From Viscum album (lineage: Eukaryota > Streptophyta > Magnoliopsida > Santalales > Viscaceae), in assembly GCA_963277665.1 (NCBI GenBank), contig OY728152.1:1185082357-1185146356 (forward strand): a stretch of DNA of 64,000 nt, read 5' to 3'. The notes beneath the pieces are model-generated. The model was not told the DNA's origin. It worked only from the letters and a program-made list of their open reading frames with translations, and did not search any database. The position numbers were made by a program, and so were the translations under genes. Shown here in pieces: positions 48,601-62,700 of this stretch; positions within the stretch are counted from its first letter, which is position 1; each line of letters begins with the position of its first letter.

Positions 48601-51600
48601 TAATATTTTTTATTCTTAAAACACATATATATACATTATTTTTATATGGTTTAATTTTTTTTGACATTTATAAGAGAATAATAGTGTGAGGTGAATCCCA
48701 TTTTCATTATCCATTAAAATTAAATTCATTATTTTCATCATTTTTTTTCTATTAGTATTTTCCCCTTCTTCTCTGTATTGTTTTATAATGAAATAAATTA
48801 TTACATATTATATAAATGTCCTTTTAAGAAGTATCACAAATATAACTGTTATTTATACTTAATTCTTTATTAAAATTATAATTCTATTATGATAGTGTTT
48901 TAAATCAATGTCAACAGACATTAATATTAATTACACATCAATGATAATATTATTTGTGGAAACCATCAATAATCATTATCAAAATTGATTTTGATAATTT
49001 CTTATAGATGTTTTAGTTAATCCATTTTCAATTGGTTATTAACATTATGATTAAATTAATAATGTATTCATGTTATTATATATATATATATATACGATCA
49101 TTATTTATTTTAATGGTTGGTAAAACAATTCCAAATATTTATTTGGAAATGATATCCATCCCATGGGGTTATGATAGATTTAATGTTTTTCATCCAGGTC
49201 TACTATGTTATGGGATGAAATTGGGTATCCATTGTCCAATATAATATACCAATATATTTATCAATTCACATTATGATTTGAATTACTTAGTTGTCATCCT
49301 TCACATATTATATGATTTATATTCTTATGATTTTCCCATAATAAAACATTATATAATGTACACATATTTAACATCTCATAACCACTTTAATTTATTCTAT
49401 ACCCTTATATTGATCATCCTTTGTTTTGATATTTTTCATAATCATATCTAGGGAAATTTAAAAATAATTTAGATGTTTTATGTTTATGCAAAATTAGGAC
49501 ATAGTTATTTAAAACAATAATGTTTGTACAAACAAATACCTCACCTTGTTTGATGGTTATATAGAGTGGTTCATGGGTGGTTCACAGTTAATCTAATCAT
49601 TGGGTCCTCAAACACTAAACTATGCAACCATTTTCAATCCATATAAGGGATCACAATGAGGCACATAGTTAGTATTTACTAGTCATGATAAAGAAACAAT
49701 TTGAATACATTTTAAATCAGCAAATATATTTATTTAATTTCATAATTCCATTCATTTTTACTCCTAATCACCCACATTTGACCGTTATGGAATCCTTTTA
49801 ATTTTAAAGACTCTCAAAAGGATTTTTTTAACCCAAAAACATATGTATTCAAGGATCTATGTGATGGAGGTTGTCATTAATCAATCTTGGGAAGGTGATT
49901 TCTCTTTTATTTGGAATTTATCATTTCTCTCTTCTATCCCACCATGTCTTTGTTTCATCCTTATGTTGTTTATGTTTTGGAAATTTGATTAAAATTAATT
50001 AAAATTAATGATATTATTGATTAATATTCCTCTCCATCAATTATACATTTTTTTTTATTTTGTGTGATTGTTCATTTGATCTCAAAATTATTGTGATATG
50101 GTTTTTTAAGGACATTCCAAACTATGTATTCCAAATTTTTTTCTTATTTTTAATTATAATTATAATTAATATGTTATATTTATGATTTCATTGATAGCCA
50201 GGACATTTGTTTATGAAAACAAAATTGCAAAGGAGTGAAAAATTGGATTGATTTTGAGATAAGGTACAGAAAATGATTATTAATTTGATGAAATTAATTT
50301 TATTAATATTTTAAAATTTTATTTTTCAATGAATGATTATTTTGAATAGAATGACTTTTTTGGAAATGTATTTTTTATTTTCCATTGAGAAATTGTGATT
50401 TTAAACGTGAATGAAGAATCATTATCAATAAATGTTTATTTGAATTAAAATAATGGTTTATTTCCCTGAGATTTAATTATTGATAAATTTAATGAACATT
50501 TAATCTTTAGTAGTTACAAGTTGTTTAGTACACTCATGATATGACCATGAATCCCTAGAAAACAATAAATAATGAAAACTCAAACAACATCATGTTTTTC
50601 ATGATATACTAGTTTGAGGTGTTTATTGACTCTATCTCAATGGCCTTATCTAAGGTATTTTCATGCATTCACTGATCAATAATGATTGAATGAGATGTTT
50701 TTGGATCCAATACCAATAGATAACTAATAACATGTCTTTTGAACATGGTTCATAGTTTCAATTAATTATTACATTATAAAGATTATATAACATGTTTATT
50801 AAATTCATTGAGTTATGATAATCATAATTTAAGATTTTTCATTATATACATATTATATTTTGAATATGAAAGAATGTTTTGATTGCTAAATGTGAATATT
50901 ATTTCACATTATATTTAAATTAACCATAAATATATTTTTATGGAATTTATTTAAGAACACATGGGTAAATCCCATTATACTTATAATATCAAGCTATTCA
51001 ATTTCCTTCAGTTGTTTTTCTTATCTATATCATGTCCTGGAAAAGTGAATGATCCAAATGGATGTTTTAGGGGTGCATGATGCATGACATACAGACAATG
51101 TTGTTGAATTCATTATTCTTGACATGTAAATTGCATTGAGTTTATTAGTTTAGTATCTATGGATGTTGTTGCATCAGTTGGATGATGTTTTAAATTAAGG
51201 TATTTGTCTAACTAGTTCAACAAAATTTCTACATGAGTGGTATTTTTCATTTTAAAAAAATCATTATTTGTCATAATGTTTTAGGAATGGATAGTTTTTT
51301 ATTTTGGAAATCCATTCTCATTGATGTTTATTATGATTAAGAGTGTAGTTTCCATCATCTAGGGATCTAGAATTCCCTTCATACATAGTTTAAATGATCT
51401 TGTCTACTGGCGTTCCATTGGATTTGATGTAGTATGTGAGAAGGATTTATCCTATGAGTTTACCAATCATTATTTTATATTATTATACATATTGGGGAAG
51501 CCCTTTTAGATGAAATGTGGTATTATCAAAGACTTATAGTTTGTTACGAGTGAGTGTCTATCTAAACAACTTCATAGTGTGCCCTAGGTGAAAACTGTTT

Positions 51601-53156
51601 TTAATTAAATGTTTCTATGATGAATAATTGAATATTACTCTAGATATTTTTGAACATGTCATAAGTTTTTCTAAATTATCTATGATCAAATAATTATGAT
51701 AGAATCAATTTCACTATATCTCTTGTTTTAGAAGATGATATATCTATCCTTTTGGGTATTGTTAGTGTGTACTGTGGATGTTTTTTAATTTCATGACATG
51801 AAGAAGAAATTTGAGAAGACTATATTAAGGTTTTACTGATGACCCTAGGAAATAAAAACATTTACTTTAAGAGAACCAAATTAATATAGTGGTGTGTGTC
51901 ATATATTAAATGGGATATATTAAAACACAGTTTCTATTCAATAACATGTTTGGGAAGTGATTAATCAAGAGATCATTGTGATAATATTTAATTTTAGAAA
52001 CTACCAGTTTTCATGGATTTAACGATCCTCACGTTGTAGGGGATTTCATTAAAAGTATTGATATTCATTTTTTCTTCTAAAAACAATATTATTCGATGAA
52101 TGTGTAGTGTTCCTATTACAAGAAAAAATGCCCTAGACGGTGGTCGTAAGATTGATGAATTACATCAAGGAATCATTATGGATTGGAATAGAATTTATTT
52201 TGAGGCCTCTTTATAGATCAATTCTATGCCGATTGAATTGTTTTGGAATGGACTGTGGGATTTTATATTCTCCAAAAATGTGATAAGTCTCAAAATAAGT
52301 TTTAAATCCCTTTATTGGACTCAATCCTTATTCTCCCAAGGTTGTGAAATATGATAAAATTATGGAATGATGATTCATGATGGGTATTCAGTCTAGTAAT
52401 AGATCTCAATTTTCCAAATTGATGATCACATAAAATTTTGATATCTGGGATATTTCCTTGATGAAATAGGTGTTTTTAGGAGGAAGGGAGGAGTCAGGTA
52501 GTATTATGGAAGAAAATATGGTGTTTAAAGGTTGGAGGTACATCACTTGAATAATATTGATAACAGTAGACTACTAGAATTAGATCACTTGGGGTAGATC
52601 ATTGGAGGCATGGAACATTAATCCTATTTTTGGTCCAATTTCCCTATTATTTCATTCTTCATATGCATTTAGCATAGTTTTTGTGCAGAACATTTTTGTG
52701 ATGTCTCATTCAATCTATTATGGATTTCACATTTTCTTATCTATTTTAAAAAAAATTAGGATTTAAATATTATTTCTTGTTTTCCGAATTTAGTATACTT
52801 TAGTGTAATGAATACATTCAATTCCATTAATTGAATAGAAGGGGAATTGGAATGTTGCGCATAAATTTTTACCATTTTGATATTAAGATATTGAAAATAT
52901 AAATCTATTTCATATAACTTCAAATCATGATCATCTCTAGCCCCTGTTTTTATTGTTTTTATAAATATTGTGAATCACATATTGTATAATTAATATGATA
53001 CAATATGAATATATTAAAAATAACCTATAAATTGAAAAAAAAAATCAAAACATTATATAAGATTTCATAAAATACAACTTAAATAATAGAGGTTGATGTA
53101 ATTGATATCCCATTGATAAATCTAGAATATATTCTGTAATGATTTTAATACTGAAA
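45681..53156. other. AT-rich region of duplication copy 1, nothing recognised
   Basis: About 7.5 kb without recognisable coding sequence, LTR border or RNA gene. A 67-residue minus-strand frame (48,464-48,667) and a 69-residue plus-strand frame (45,902-46,111) are kept in copy 2, but so is the surrounding non-coding sequence, so this is no evidence of function. An AT microsatellite at about 49,077-49,094 is shorter in copy 2. The part from about 50,500 to 52,880 is somewhat less AT-rich and could be a decayed element. Confidence 0.5.
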
Positions 53157-54420
53157 TGCACGGCCGATTTTCGCCTATCGACCGGTCAAAATTCCGGTGC
53201 TCTGCTAATGTGTATAGCAGCACTCGGGTCGAATCCTCGACGATGATACTTTGTAATAGTCGTTTGTTTTTAGTTGATTGGATTTTGATTAGGGGGGTTT
53301 GTTTGCAAAGCTTAATTGAAATGATTTATGGATGATGTTTGATTTACCAAATTGATAATGATTGGGGTGAGTTCATTATTGGGGAGTTAAGCATGTTATA
53401 TCCTTGAGCCTTACTTTGTATTGCATTAAATTAACACCCATGTCATAAGTTGACGTTGATTGGAATTCCTAAGTGTGAAGGCTTTAATCCAAGCCTTAAC
53501 TTAACTTAGGGTTCTAATCTAAATCAATACTTATTTATGGTAGTGTATTTATGGTTCCAATAATCCATGGAAACCACTCGTTAAACAAAACATATCATTA
53601 ATCCATGACATATTAAGTTTAACATACACAATATTAATTTAAAGAATACTAATCGAGTAGAACTCTCAATCACATAACATCCCTGAATTATAACTCACCC
53701 CAATGAGAGATTTACTCAGCCATTTGGATGTTTAATATTCTGGTTAAAATAATTATGATGATAAATTAAGAATAGAATAAAAATAAAGGGATTAGAAAAG
53801 AGTGGTACGTTGACAAACACACACGAACGATGATGATAATTAAAAATGGATTTTCGATTGAATGAGGAAGCAAAATAAGGGAAGGGGATTGAACTGAATT
53901 TAAACTATTTTAGGAACATAAATATTAAACTACAGAAGGTGGATGAGAATAAGATATATTGAAGAAGCAATTTGCATTAAAACAGAATTACAAAGAAAGA
54001 GAATTACAAGATTACAAAAATGAAGAACACAAAAGTAAGTGAAAACAAAGAGAGGAGGAAAGGTATCTCAAGTAAAAACGTGAGTATGGAAGGTCCTCCC
54101 AATCCTTTGGCAAAGCTTTGGTCGGGCCAATATGATCTCCTCTCTTCTGAAATGCCAACCCCTCTCATGGAGAGAAGGAGAGAGTATTTATAGCCCAAGG
54201 AGTGGACTGTTTGCATTCCCAATCTGTCCCTCCAATTGCATCGCCAATTTTGCAATTCAGACAGCCGAATCTTCAAATATCTTCTTCTTCAAAGTTGTAT
54301 AAAATACTGTTGGCCGACTACTCTCAAAATTTGGAGTCATTTGGACGTAAGGATAAAAAGTTATGGCCGGTTTTATAATCAAACTTAAACTGTCCATTTC
54401 AATCCAGTCTTTTTGAAGTC
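53157..54420 (-). repeat. Probable LTR-type retroelement fragment (promoter-bearing), minus strand
   Basis: Higher GC than its flanks. In minus-strand reading it has a TATA box (GGCTATAAATAC, 54,183-54,194) followed by a C/T-rich leader. It ends near 53,157 with the motif GGATTCGACCCGAG and several inverted repeats, then ...GGCCGTGCA. A GATTCGACCC motif close to an LTR end is common in plant Ty3/gypsy-related LTRs; I recall this from general knowledge and cannot name the family. No partner LTR, primer site or coding domain is seen, and no target duplication could be matched, so a solo LTR or truncated piece is likeliest. The outer (right) border is a guess. Confidence 0.4.
53180..53220. repeat. 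Inverted repeats at the end of the fragment
   Basis: ACCGGTCAAAATTCCGGT (perfect ACCGG/CCGGT arms), immediately followed by GTGCTCTGCTA and, after a short loop, TAGCAGCAC. Two stem-loops thus lie side by side near the presumed LTR terminus. Confidence 0.7.
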
Positions 54421-55400
54421 TATAATGTGAAAGGGTTTTTTAAACATCATATATGTACATATCTTGGAAGAATTTATTGATTATATAGAGCCACAGAAGA
54501 ATATAGGGAATATTATAGAGATTATCATTGGTTATAATATAATTATAAGATTAAATATATGATTATATGTTCCATGCGTACTATAACTAATTATGATAAT
54601 TTTTGATTACACACAATACTCATAATTAAGTATCCATATGGGATGCGTAAGGATGTATTATTAATATATGAATGACTTCTTATAAGAGTATATGATTAGT
54701 GGGATTGATGTGAATGTATATCAAATTATGAAAAAATAATACATAAAGATTAATTTCACAGATAAATATGGATAATGAATCCATGATTTATAATACATTA
54801 GAAATGGTAGAAAATCAAATTGGATTTCTTTTTCTATAATCCCCCCACTTTTAGTGGTTGTAAATCCCTTTGGGTTGTGGGAGATCTCCTTATAATGTCA
54901 TCTAAGGTAGTTAATATTTGATAAAATTTACTATTCAAAAAACATTCAATGATATATATATATATATAAAGGATACTATAAAACAAAATGTTGTACCACT
55001 CTAAATTGTATTGGGTTAATGCATAATGATTAAATCAGTGTTCTAGAGGGGTATTACACAATAACAAGATACAATGTTATATTTATTCACTTTTAATCAT
55101 ATATAGACTAATTTTCAATATAAATTGAAATGTAAAATACTATATTATATTTTAGGATATAGTTTAATGGATATAAATCAATATTGGTATTGAATACTTC
55201 ATCCTATAGAGTTCCTACATTGTAATTATATCGTTATTGTTTTCCAAATATAACCATATATGTATATTTTTGGGAAAAAGCATAGAAATCCAAAATGTTC
55301 TATTGATTTTAAAGAGTGTAAATAGTTAGGAACATATCATCCAAAGTAAATATAATATTCCATTTTTTTAAGAGGTAAAGGGGGAAATCCGGCATATAAT
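54421..55400. other. AT-rich spacer, nothing recognised
   Basis: No supported gene. It includes a short AT microsatellite near 54,953-54,968 and a CCCCCCAC stretch at 54,841. Confidence 0.5.
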
Positions 55401-55420
55401 GAAAGAAAGAAAGAAAGAAA
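55401..55420 (+). repeat. (GAAA)5 microsatellite
   Basis: Five perfect GAAA units, about 110 bases before the second copy of the large duplication begins. Confidence 0.95.
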
Positions 55421-55529
55421 CTACATTTGAAAGGAAGAAGGAGGAACCCATTTCAGAGATAGATTAAGAGAATCTAACAAAGTAGGGTACACAACCATAC
55501 AGATATCCAAAAGTCAAAAGAAAAAAAAA

Positions 55530-56795
55530 TCATAGTTGGATCATGCCAGAAGGTCTCATTGCCCCCACTAGTCGAAAATGCAACAGCGAAGTCAGGAAAG
55601 TTGATGCATCACCCGCTCTGCAATGAAATGTGTCGTGCTGGCAACAGAACCAAGGAAGATCACTCCTCAAAATCACCTTGAAATATTATAGGAGGAGTGG
55701 AAGATAGGTGCTACAACTCCAGTCTCTCTTTCGAGCCACCCCCCCCCCCCCCCCCCGATGTTGAAAATGAGAGACTCACTGCACCATCAACCTGATGGGC
55801 CACAACATCCGCTAGAGAACACTGTGCAAATTCAATCAGGGAACCCATCTATCCAAATAACAAACGTATGAATGATGGGTGACAAGACACCCATCCCCCT
55901 TCGAGGTCTCCCACCCGATGCAATATGGAAGACAGAACCCACCAACCAAATGCAATGAGATGACCAACAATCTCCCACCAAAACATCTGCTTCTTAGTGT
56001 CAATCAGATCCAACAGAATGTATTCTAGATAATCACATCTGAGAAGTGCAACACCAGAACTACAAAATAAAAGCTTTAGTACATAAGAGGAAAAAAAATA
56101 TCCACCTCCTCATCAAACATCCCAAGAAATCCAATGGTACAACACCAAAAATCCCCTCAACATGCAGATCTAATGCAGCCCACAACCTCAAGTCCCTCAT
56201 GTCCTCAACTAGATTGCCAAATGATTATGCTCCCTGGATGATGCTTTACCACAAAAAAAATGGGCTGAAACATAACCTGCATGAGAACCACACTGGGGCA
56301 GGTTGACATCTCGAGTCAAAGCAGCACAACTTCCATCTGAAGAAGGGCCACAAGCACCATTGACCCACTAAACTCGACCGCACAATCCCAGAAAGCATCA
56401 AAAAAGCACCCCTATCTGAGTCAATCTCGCTACAACGTTGACAATAATTGACTATGAACAAGTCGAGAACACCACCAATGTCATACTCATATGTCATAGC
56501 ATGAACGAACATAAAACACACTAGGAGGTCCAGATCTAAGACGATCGGTAGAGGGGGGGGTCGCGCAGCCGAGAATCAGTGACGTCGAAGATGTGGAGGC
56601 CATCATATGAGAGAGGAGTGGTGCAAAATCAAGGGAGGAAAAAACCACAGCAGATCCATGAATGAGAGAGATGAAACTAGTTGACATCATAAGATTGGTC
56701 TCGAGCGGATGAGATGGAGTGAGCAATAACGAAACCCAAGAGCAGAGATAAGGCACAAACATATTGGCCCATTTGAAACCCTTAATCTTTTGGAA
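55530..56795 (-). other. Less AT-rich island, copy 2
   Basis: Copy of 44,413-45,680. The long minus-strand frame of copy 1 is split here into two overlapping frames (56,246-56,521 and 56,487-56,762) because a G-run near 56,553 is longer than in copy 1. Several other single-base differences lie within it. Confidence 0.5.
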
Positions 56796-59700
56796 ACATT
56801 ATATAGTAATTTTCCACAACCAATGAACCAATCCAAAGTGTACTATTTTTTCCATGTATTAATTTTGATTTAATAAAAAAAATTCCTTCTCATTTACCAA
56901 ACACAACGGTTTAATAATATGAAAGATATATTTATAGTTATGATTAACTATTAGAAATACTTTAATATAGAATTAAAGTAAAATGAAACAAGACCGCTCA
57001 CCATGTAAATGACTAATTGATGAATACTATGTTTGAATATGAAAAATGGGATTCTAAATATTTTATAATACATGGATGTACTCAATTTTTTACCAGACAT
57101 ATGAAATTTAGAGATTTATTATATTTTGATATGGGTATAATTTGTGAACACCCAATACTAGTATGCATATTTTCCATTTTAAAACAAAATTTTTATATAA
57201 ATTCAGTCACTAATAAAAAAAAATAAACAAATTACCATTCCCATATAGATAGAAAATATATTATTGTGAATTAAAAATATTATTATGGTGATATAATGAA
57301 ACATGAAATATGATTAACGAAATTACAATGGGATTAAACCCACAAGTAAAGTAAAATTCCAATAACATTTAATCTGTATAATCAAGGTACGATTTAATAT
57401 TGGACACACCACTAAAACAAGAGGAACTAAAAAAAGACTTCGACATATTATTTTCATGATGAAAGGTAACATAATTAAATGGATTGATTTTTCCCAATGT
57501 TTTTTTGTAATGATATAGGAATGAAATTTCACTATTATATACAATGATTTTGTATATATGTTAGATGGATATAAGGCTCTATGAAATAAATTAATCAAAT
57601 ATATTATCATTATATATGTATAAATATTTTTTTCATGTATCAAATATTTTCATTGATGTTATATAATTTCTAGTGTAAAATTTGAAATAATAATATTCAA
57701 TAGTGAAGTTCAATAATAATATCTAATGAATGTATTTCAGTTAAAAATGAGTTAAATATAGTAATATTTAATTATTACTATAATTATTATTATTATAAAA
57801 TGATATATTATTTTATACATTTATAAAATTATGTGAATTATTTTAATACCAATTTTTAGGGAAAAATTTAATTTTATATCTTGTGTATAATTTATTATAA
57901 TAGTTCGTGGCTATAAAAATTTAATATACAAAATATAATTGAAATGATTTTTTAAAATGATTTAAAATTTGGAAAAATAAATTTTGAAAAATAAATATTT
58001 ATAAATATATTATTTTATATAATTTAGTAAAGATTTTCCTTAGTTATTTAATTTATAATTAATATGAAAATTTGTAGATATCATATAATTTAAAAAAATA
58101 TCACTAAAAAATATTTTTTCATTTAAATGATATTATAATAATTTTAAAAAAAAATTTAGTAAATTGAGTTAATATTTTCTATAATAATATAAAAATTATT
58201 TATTTAATATAATTTCATTTTTACTGATAATTTTTTTTACAATGCAGAAATAGACTTATTATTGTAATGGTAAAATAATTAATAATTATGTAAGACATTA
58301 TGATTAATATGGCCAATAACATATTAAATATATCCAAAACGTTTTAATGTTTTATTTTAAGGACAAAACCTACCTCATCTCTATTACTTTTGAAATTCAA
58401 TCCACTTACCTTCTAAAATAACATTATTACATTATAGGAAACAATAATTTGTTGAGATTACAATGAAATCTAGACTATAAATGGACCCATATTCAACCTA
58501 TCCCAACCCACTAAATACATTAAATAATATCAAATAATTATTTCGATATACTATACAATAAAAATTATATATATTTCTTTATATTTATTATAAATGAAGT
58601 CGATAATTCTAAATTTGAAATATATTTGTACAATGAAGGAGCAATGTCATCATGTAAGTATATATGTATCTCAGTATTATTTTCATGTATCATCACATAT
58701 ATAAATATATTAAATATTATTCTTCTCAATAATTCAATTTTATATAGATTTTTATTAATATATTAAAATAAAACTACTATTATATTCCTAGAAAGAGTTA
58801 TACGTTCTCTAGTATATAATGTTCTTATGTGGTTTGGTTCAACAAACTATAATAATGTTGTTTTACAAACATCTATATTTTCATTATAAATAAATTAGAA
58901 GACATTATTAATTATAATATACAATATTAATGAATATTTTTTTTCCTTATTTTGTTTTTTCAAAATATTTTATTATATTAAATGATACTATATAGAAACT
59001 CATGTTTATAGGCAGGACACCAAAAAAATTATTAGTGTGGATTCCTAGATCTTAAAACATATTGATATATTCTATAAAATTAATAGTTTAGTATATAAAT
59101 ACTATGAAAAGTTTAATTACACTATCATTAACAATCCTAAAAAATATAGCAGTTTTATAATTAATGTGATCTAACATTGTCATAATGAGTCATGTTTTAA
59201 ATAATAACATTTACTAACCTTTTATGATTAATGTAACTATTATCTGACTAATATATCTCTAATTAATTATATTAATGAATATCAAAATTTTTTATTATAT
59301 ATTAATAATTGTATGAAATAATAGAATATGATAATTATTTTTATTATACATTATGATAAATCTATTTTATGGAAATTTGTCTTAAATGGGAATTTTTTTC
59401 ATTCCATTCCCAATTTTTTTCTGTGAGAATTAAGAAAGTATCCATTTACATATATTGTTATATATTTCTATTTCAAAAGTCTTATATTTAATTCTCATTT
59501 TATTTTCCATGTTTTTTAAAATTTATCTTTCATATTTTCATCTCTATTGTTTAATCATTCACTCGAATGGATTATTTTATTAGAAAAATACCTCACCAAT
59601 TTGTTTCAGTAAAAAATTATTCTCCTCTTGCACCACATTATTAATATTGATTAATTTATTTCTATGAATAAAACATAATTTATTAATTATGGTATCTTTC

Positions 59701-62700
59701 TTATTTTCATCAAAATTAATATTTTTTATTCTTAAAACACATATATATACATTATTTTTATATGGTTTAATTTTTTTTGACATTTATAAGAGAAAAATAG
59801 TGTGAGGTGAATCCCATTTTCATTATCCATTAAAATTAAATTCATTATTTTCATCATTTTTTTTCTATTAGTATTTTCCCCTTCTTCTCTGTATTGTTTT
59901 ATAATGAAATAAATTATTACATATTATATAAATGTCCTTTTAAGAAGTATCAAAAATATAACTGTTATTTATACTTAATTCTTTATTAAAATTATAATTC
60001 TATTATGATAGTGTTTTAAATCAATGTCAACAGACATTAATATTAATTACACATCAATGATAATATTATTTGTGGAAACCATCAATAATCATTATCAAAA
60101 TTGATTTTGATAATTTCTTATAGATGTTTTAGTTAATCCATTTTCAATTGGTTATTAACATTATGATTAAATTAATAATGTATTCATGTTATTATATATA
60201 TATATATACGATCATTATTTATTTTAATGGTTGGTAAAACAATTCCAAATATTTATTTGGAAATGATATCCATCCCATGGGGTTATGATAGATTTAATGT
60301 TTTTCATCCAGGTCTACTATGTTATGGGATGAAATTGGGTATCCATTGTCCAATATAATATACCAATATATTTATCAATTCACATTATGATTTGAATTAC
60401 TTAGTTGTCATCCTTCACATATTATATGATTTATATTCTTATGATTTTCCCATAATAAAACATTATATAATGTACACATATTTAACATCTCATAACCACT
60501 TTAATTTATTCCATACCCTTATATTGATCATCCTTTGTTTTGATATTTTTCATAATCATATATAGGGACATTTAAAAATAATTTAGATGTTTTATGTTTA
60601 TGCAAAATTAGGACATAGTTATTTAAAACAATAATGTTTGTACAAACAAATACCTCACCTTGTTTGATGGTTATATAGAGTGGTTCATGGGTGGTTCACA
60701 GTTAATCTAATCATTGGGTCCTCAAACACTAAACTATGCAACCATTTTCAATCCATATAAGGGATCACAATGAGGCACATAGTTAGTATTTACTAGTCAT
60801 GATAAAGAAACAATTTGAATACATTTTAAATCAGCAAATATATTTATTTAATTTCATAATTCCATTCATTTTTACTCCTAATCACCCACATTTGACCGTT
60901 ATGGAATCCTTTTAATTTTAATGACTCTCAAAAGGATTTTTTTAACCCAAAAACATATGTATTCAAGGATCTATGTGATGGAGGTTGTCATTAATCAATC
61001 TTGGGAAGGTGATTTCTCTTTTATTTGGAATTTATCATTTCTCTCTTCTATCCCACCATGTCTTTGTTTCATCCTTATGTTGTTTATGTATTGGAAATTT
61101 GATTAAAATTAATTAAAATTAATGATATTATTGATTATTATTCCTCTCCATCAATTATACATTTTTTTTATTTTGTGTGATTGTTCATTTGATCTCAAAG
61201 TTATTGTGATATGGTTTTTTAAGGACATTCCAAACTATGTATTCCAAATTTTTTTCTTATATTTAATTATAATTATAATTAATATGTTATATTTATGATT
61301 TCATTGATAGCCATGACATTTGTTTATGAAAAAAAAATTTCAAAGGAGTGAAAAATTGGATTGATTTTGAGATAAGGTACAGAAAATGATTATTGATTTG
61401 CTGAAATTAATTTTATTAATATTTTAAAATTTTATTTTTCAATGAATGATTATTTTGAATAGAAGGACTTTTTTGGAAATGTATTTTTTATTTTCCATTG
61501 AGAAATTGTGATTTTAAACGTGAATGAAGAATCATTATCAATAAATGTTTATTTGAATTAAAATAATGGTTTATTTCCCTGAGATTTAATTATTGATAAA
61601 TTTAATGAACATTTAATCTTTTGTAGTTACAAGTTGTTTAGTACACTCATGATATGACCATGAATCCCTAGAAAACAATAAATAATGAAAACTCAAACAA
61701 CATCATGTTTTTCATGATATACTAGTTTGAGGTGTTTATTGACTCTATCTCAATGGCCTTATCTAAGGTATTTTCATGCATTCACTGATCAATAATGATT
61801 GAATGAGATGTTTTTGGATCCAATACCAATAGATAACTAATAACATGTCTTTTGAACATGGTTCATAGTTTCAATTAATTATTACATTATAAAGATTATA
61901 TAACATGTTTATTAAATTCATTGAGTTATGATAATCATAATTTAAGATTTTTCATTATATACATATAATATTTTGAATATGAAAGAATGTTTTGATTGCT
62001 AAATGTGAATATTATTTCCCATTATATTTAAATTAACCATAAATATATTTTTATGGAATTTATTTAAGAACACATGGGTAAATCCCATTATACTTATAAT
62101 ATCAAGCTATTCAATTTCCTTCAGTTGTTTTTCTTATCTATATCATGTCCTGGAAAAGTGAATGATCCAAATGGATGTTTTAGGGGTGCATGATGCATGA
62201 CATACAGACAATGTTGTTGAATTCATTATTCTTGACATGTAAATTGCATTGAGTTTATTAGTTTAGTATCTATGGATGTTGTTGCATCAGTTGGATGATG
62301 TTTTAAATTAAGGTATTTGTCTAACTAGTTCAACTAAATTTCTACATGAGTGGTATTTTTCATTTTAAAAAAATCATTATTTGTCATAATGTTTTAGGAA
62401 TGGATAGTTTTTTATTTTGGAAATCCATTCTCATTGATGTTTATTATGATTAAGAGTGTAGTTTCCATCATCTAGGGATCTAGAATTCCCTTCATACATA
62501 GTTTAAATGATCTTGTCTACTGGTGTTCCATTGGATTTGATGTAGTATGTGAGAAGGATTTATCCTATGAGTTTACCAATCATTATTTTATATTATTATA
62601 CATATTGGGGAAGCCCTTTTAGATGAAATGTGGTATTATCAAAGACTTATAGTTTGTTACGAGTGAGTGTCTATCTAAATAACTTCATAGTGTGCCCTAG

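Larger units (their letters stand above)
44413..55529 (+). repeat. Large direct duplication, copy 1 (unit of about 11.1 kb if tandem)
   Basis: Sequence from 44,413 (TCATAGTTGGATCATGCC) to at least about 52,888 recurs from 55,530 to the window end at an offset of 11,114-11,117. Differences are scattered single bases and length changes in homopolymers and AT repeats, roughly one per hundred bases where I compared. If the arrangement is tandem, copy 1 ends at 55,529. The stretch 52,889-55,529 cannot be tested because its partner lies beyond the window. Confidence 0.9.

Noticed and set aside
48464..48667. 67-residue minus-strand frame kept in both copies of the duplication (also 59,580-59,783).
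   Set aside because: The whole surrounding non-coding sequence is equally conserved because the duplication is recent. The frame is Lys/Asn/Ile-rich, as expected from AT-rich DNA.
53226..53236. GGGTCGAATCC resembles the B box of a tRNA gene (SINE or tRNA).
   Set aside because: No A box at the right distance and no cloverleaf could be folded around it. The surrounding sequence fits an LTR terminus motif better.
55401..55420. (GAAA)n and the (AT)n runs as CRISPR-like or telomeric arrays.
   Set aside because: Simple microsatellites. No spaced direct repeats of CRISPR type and no TTTAGGG telomere units were seen.
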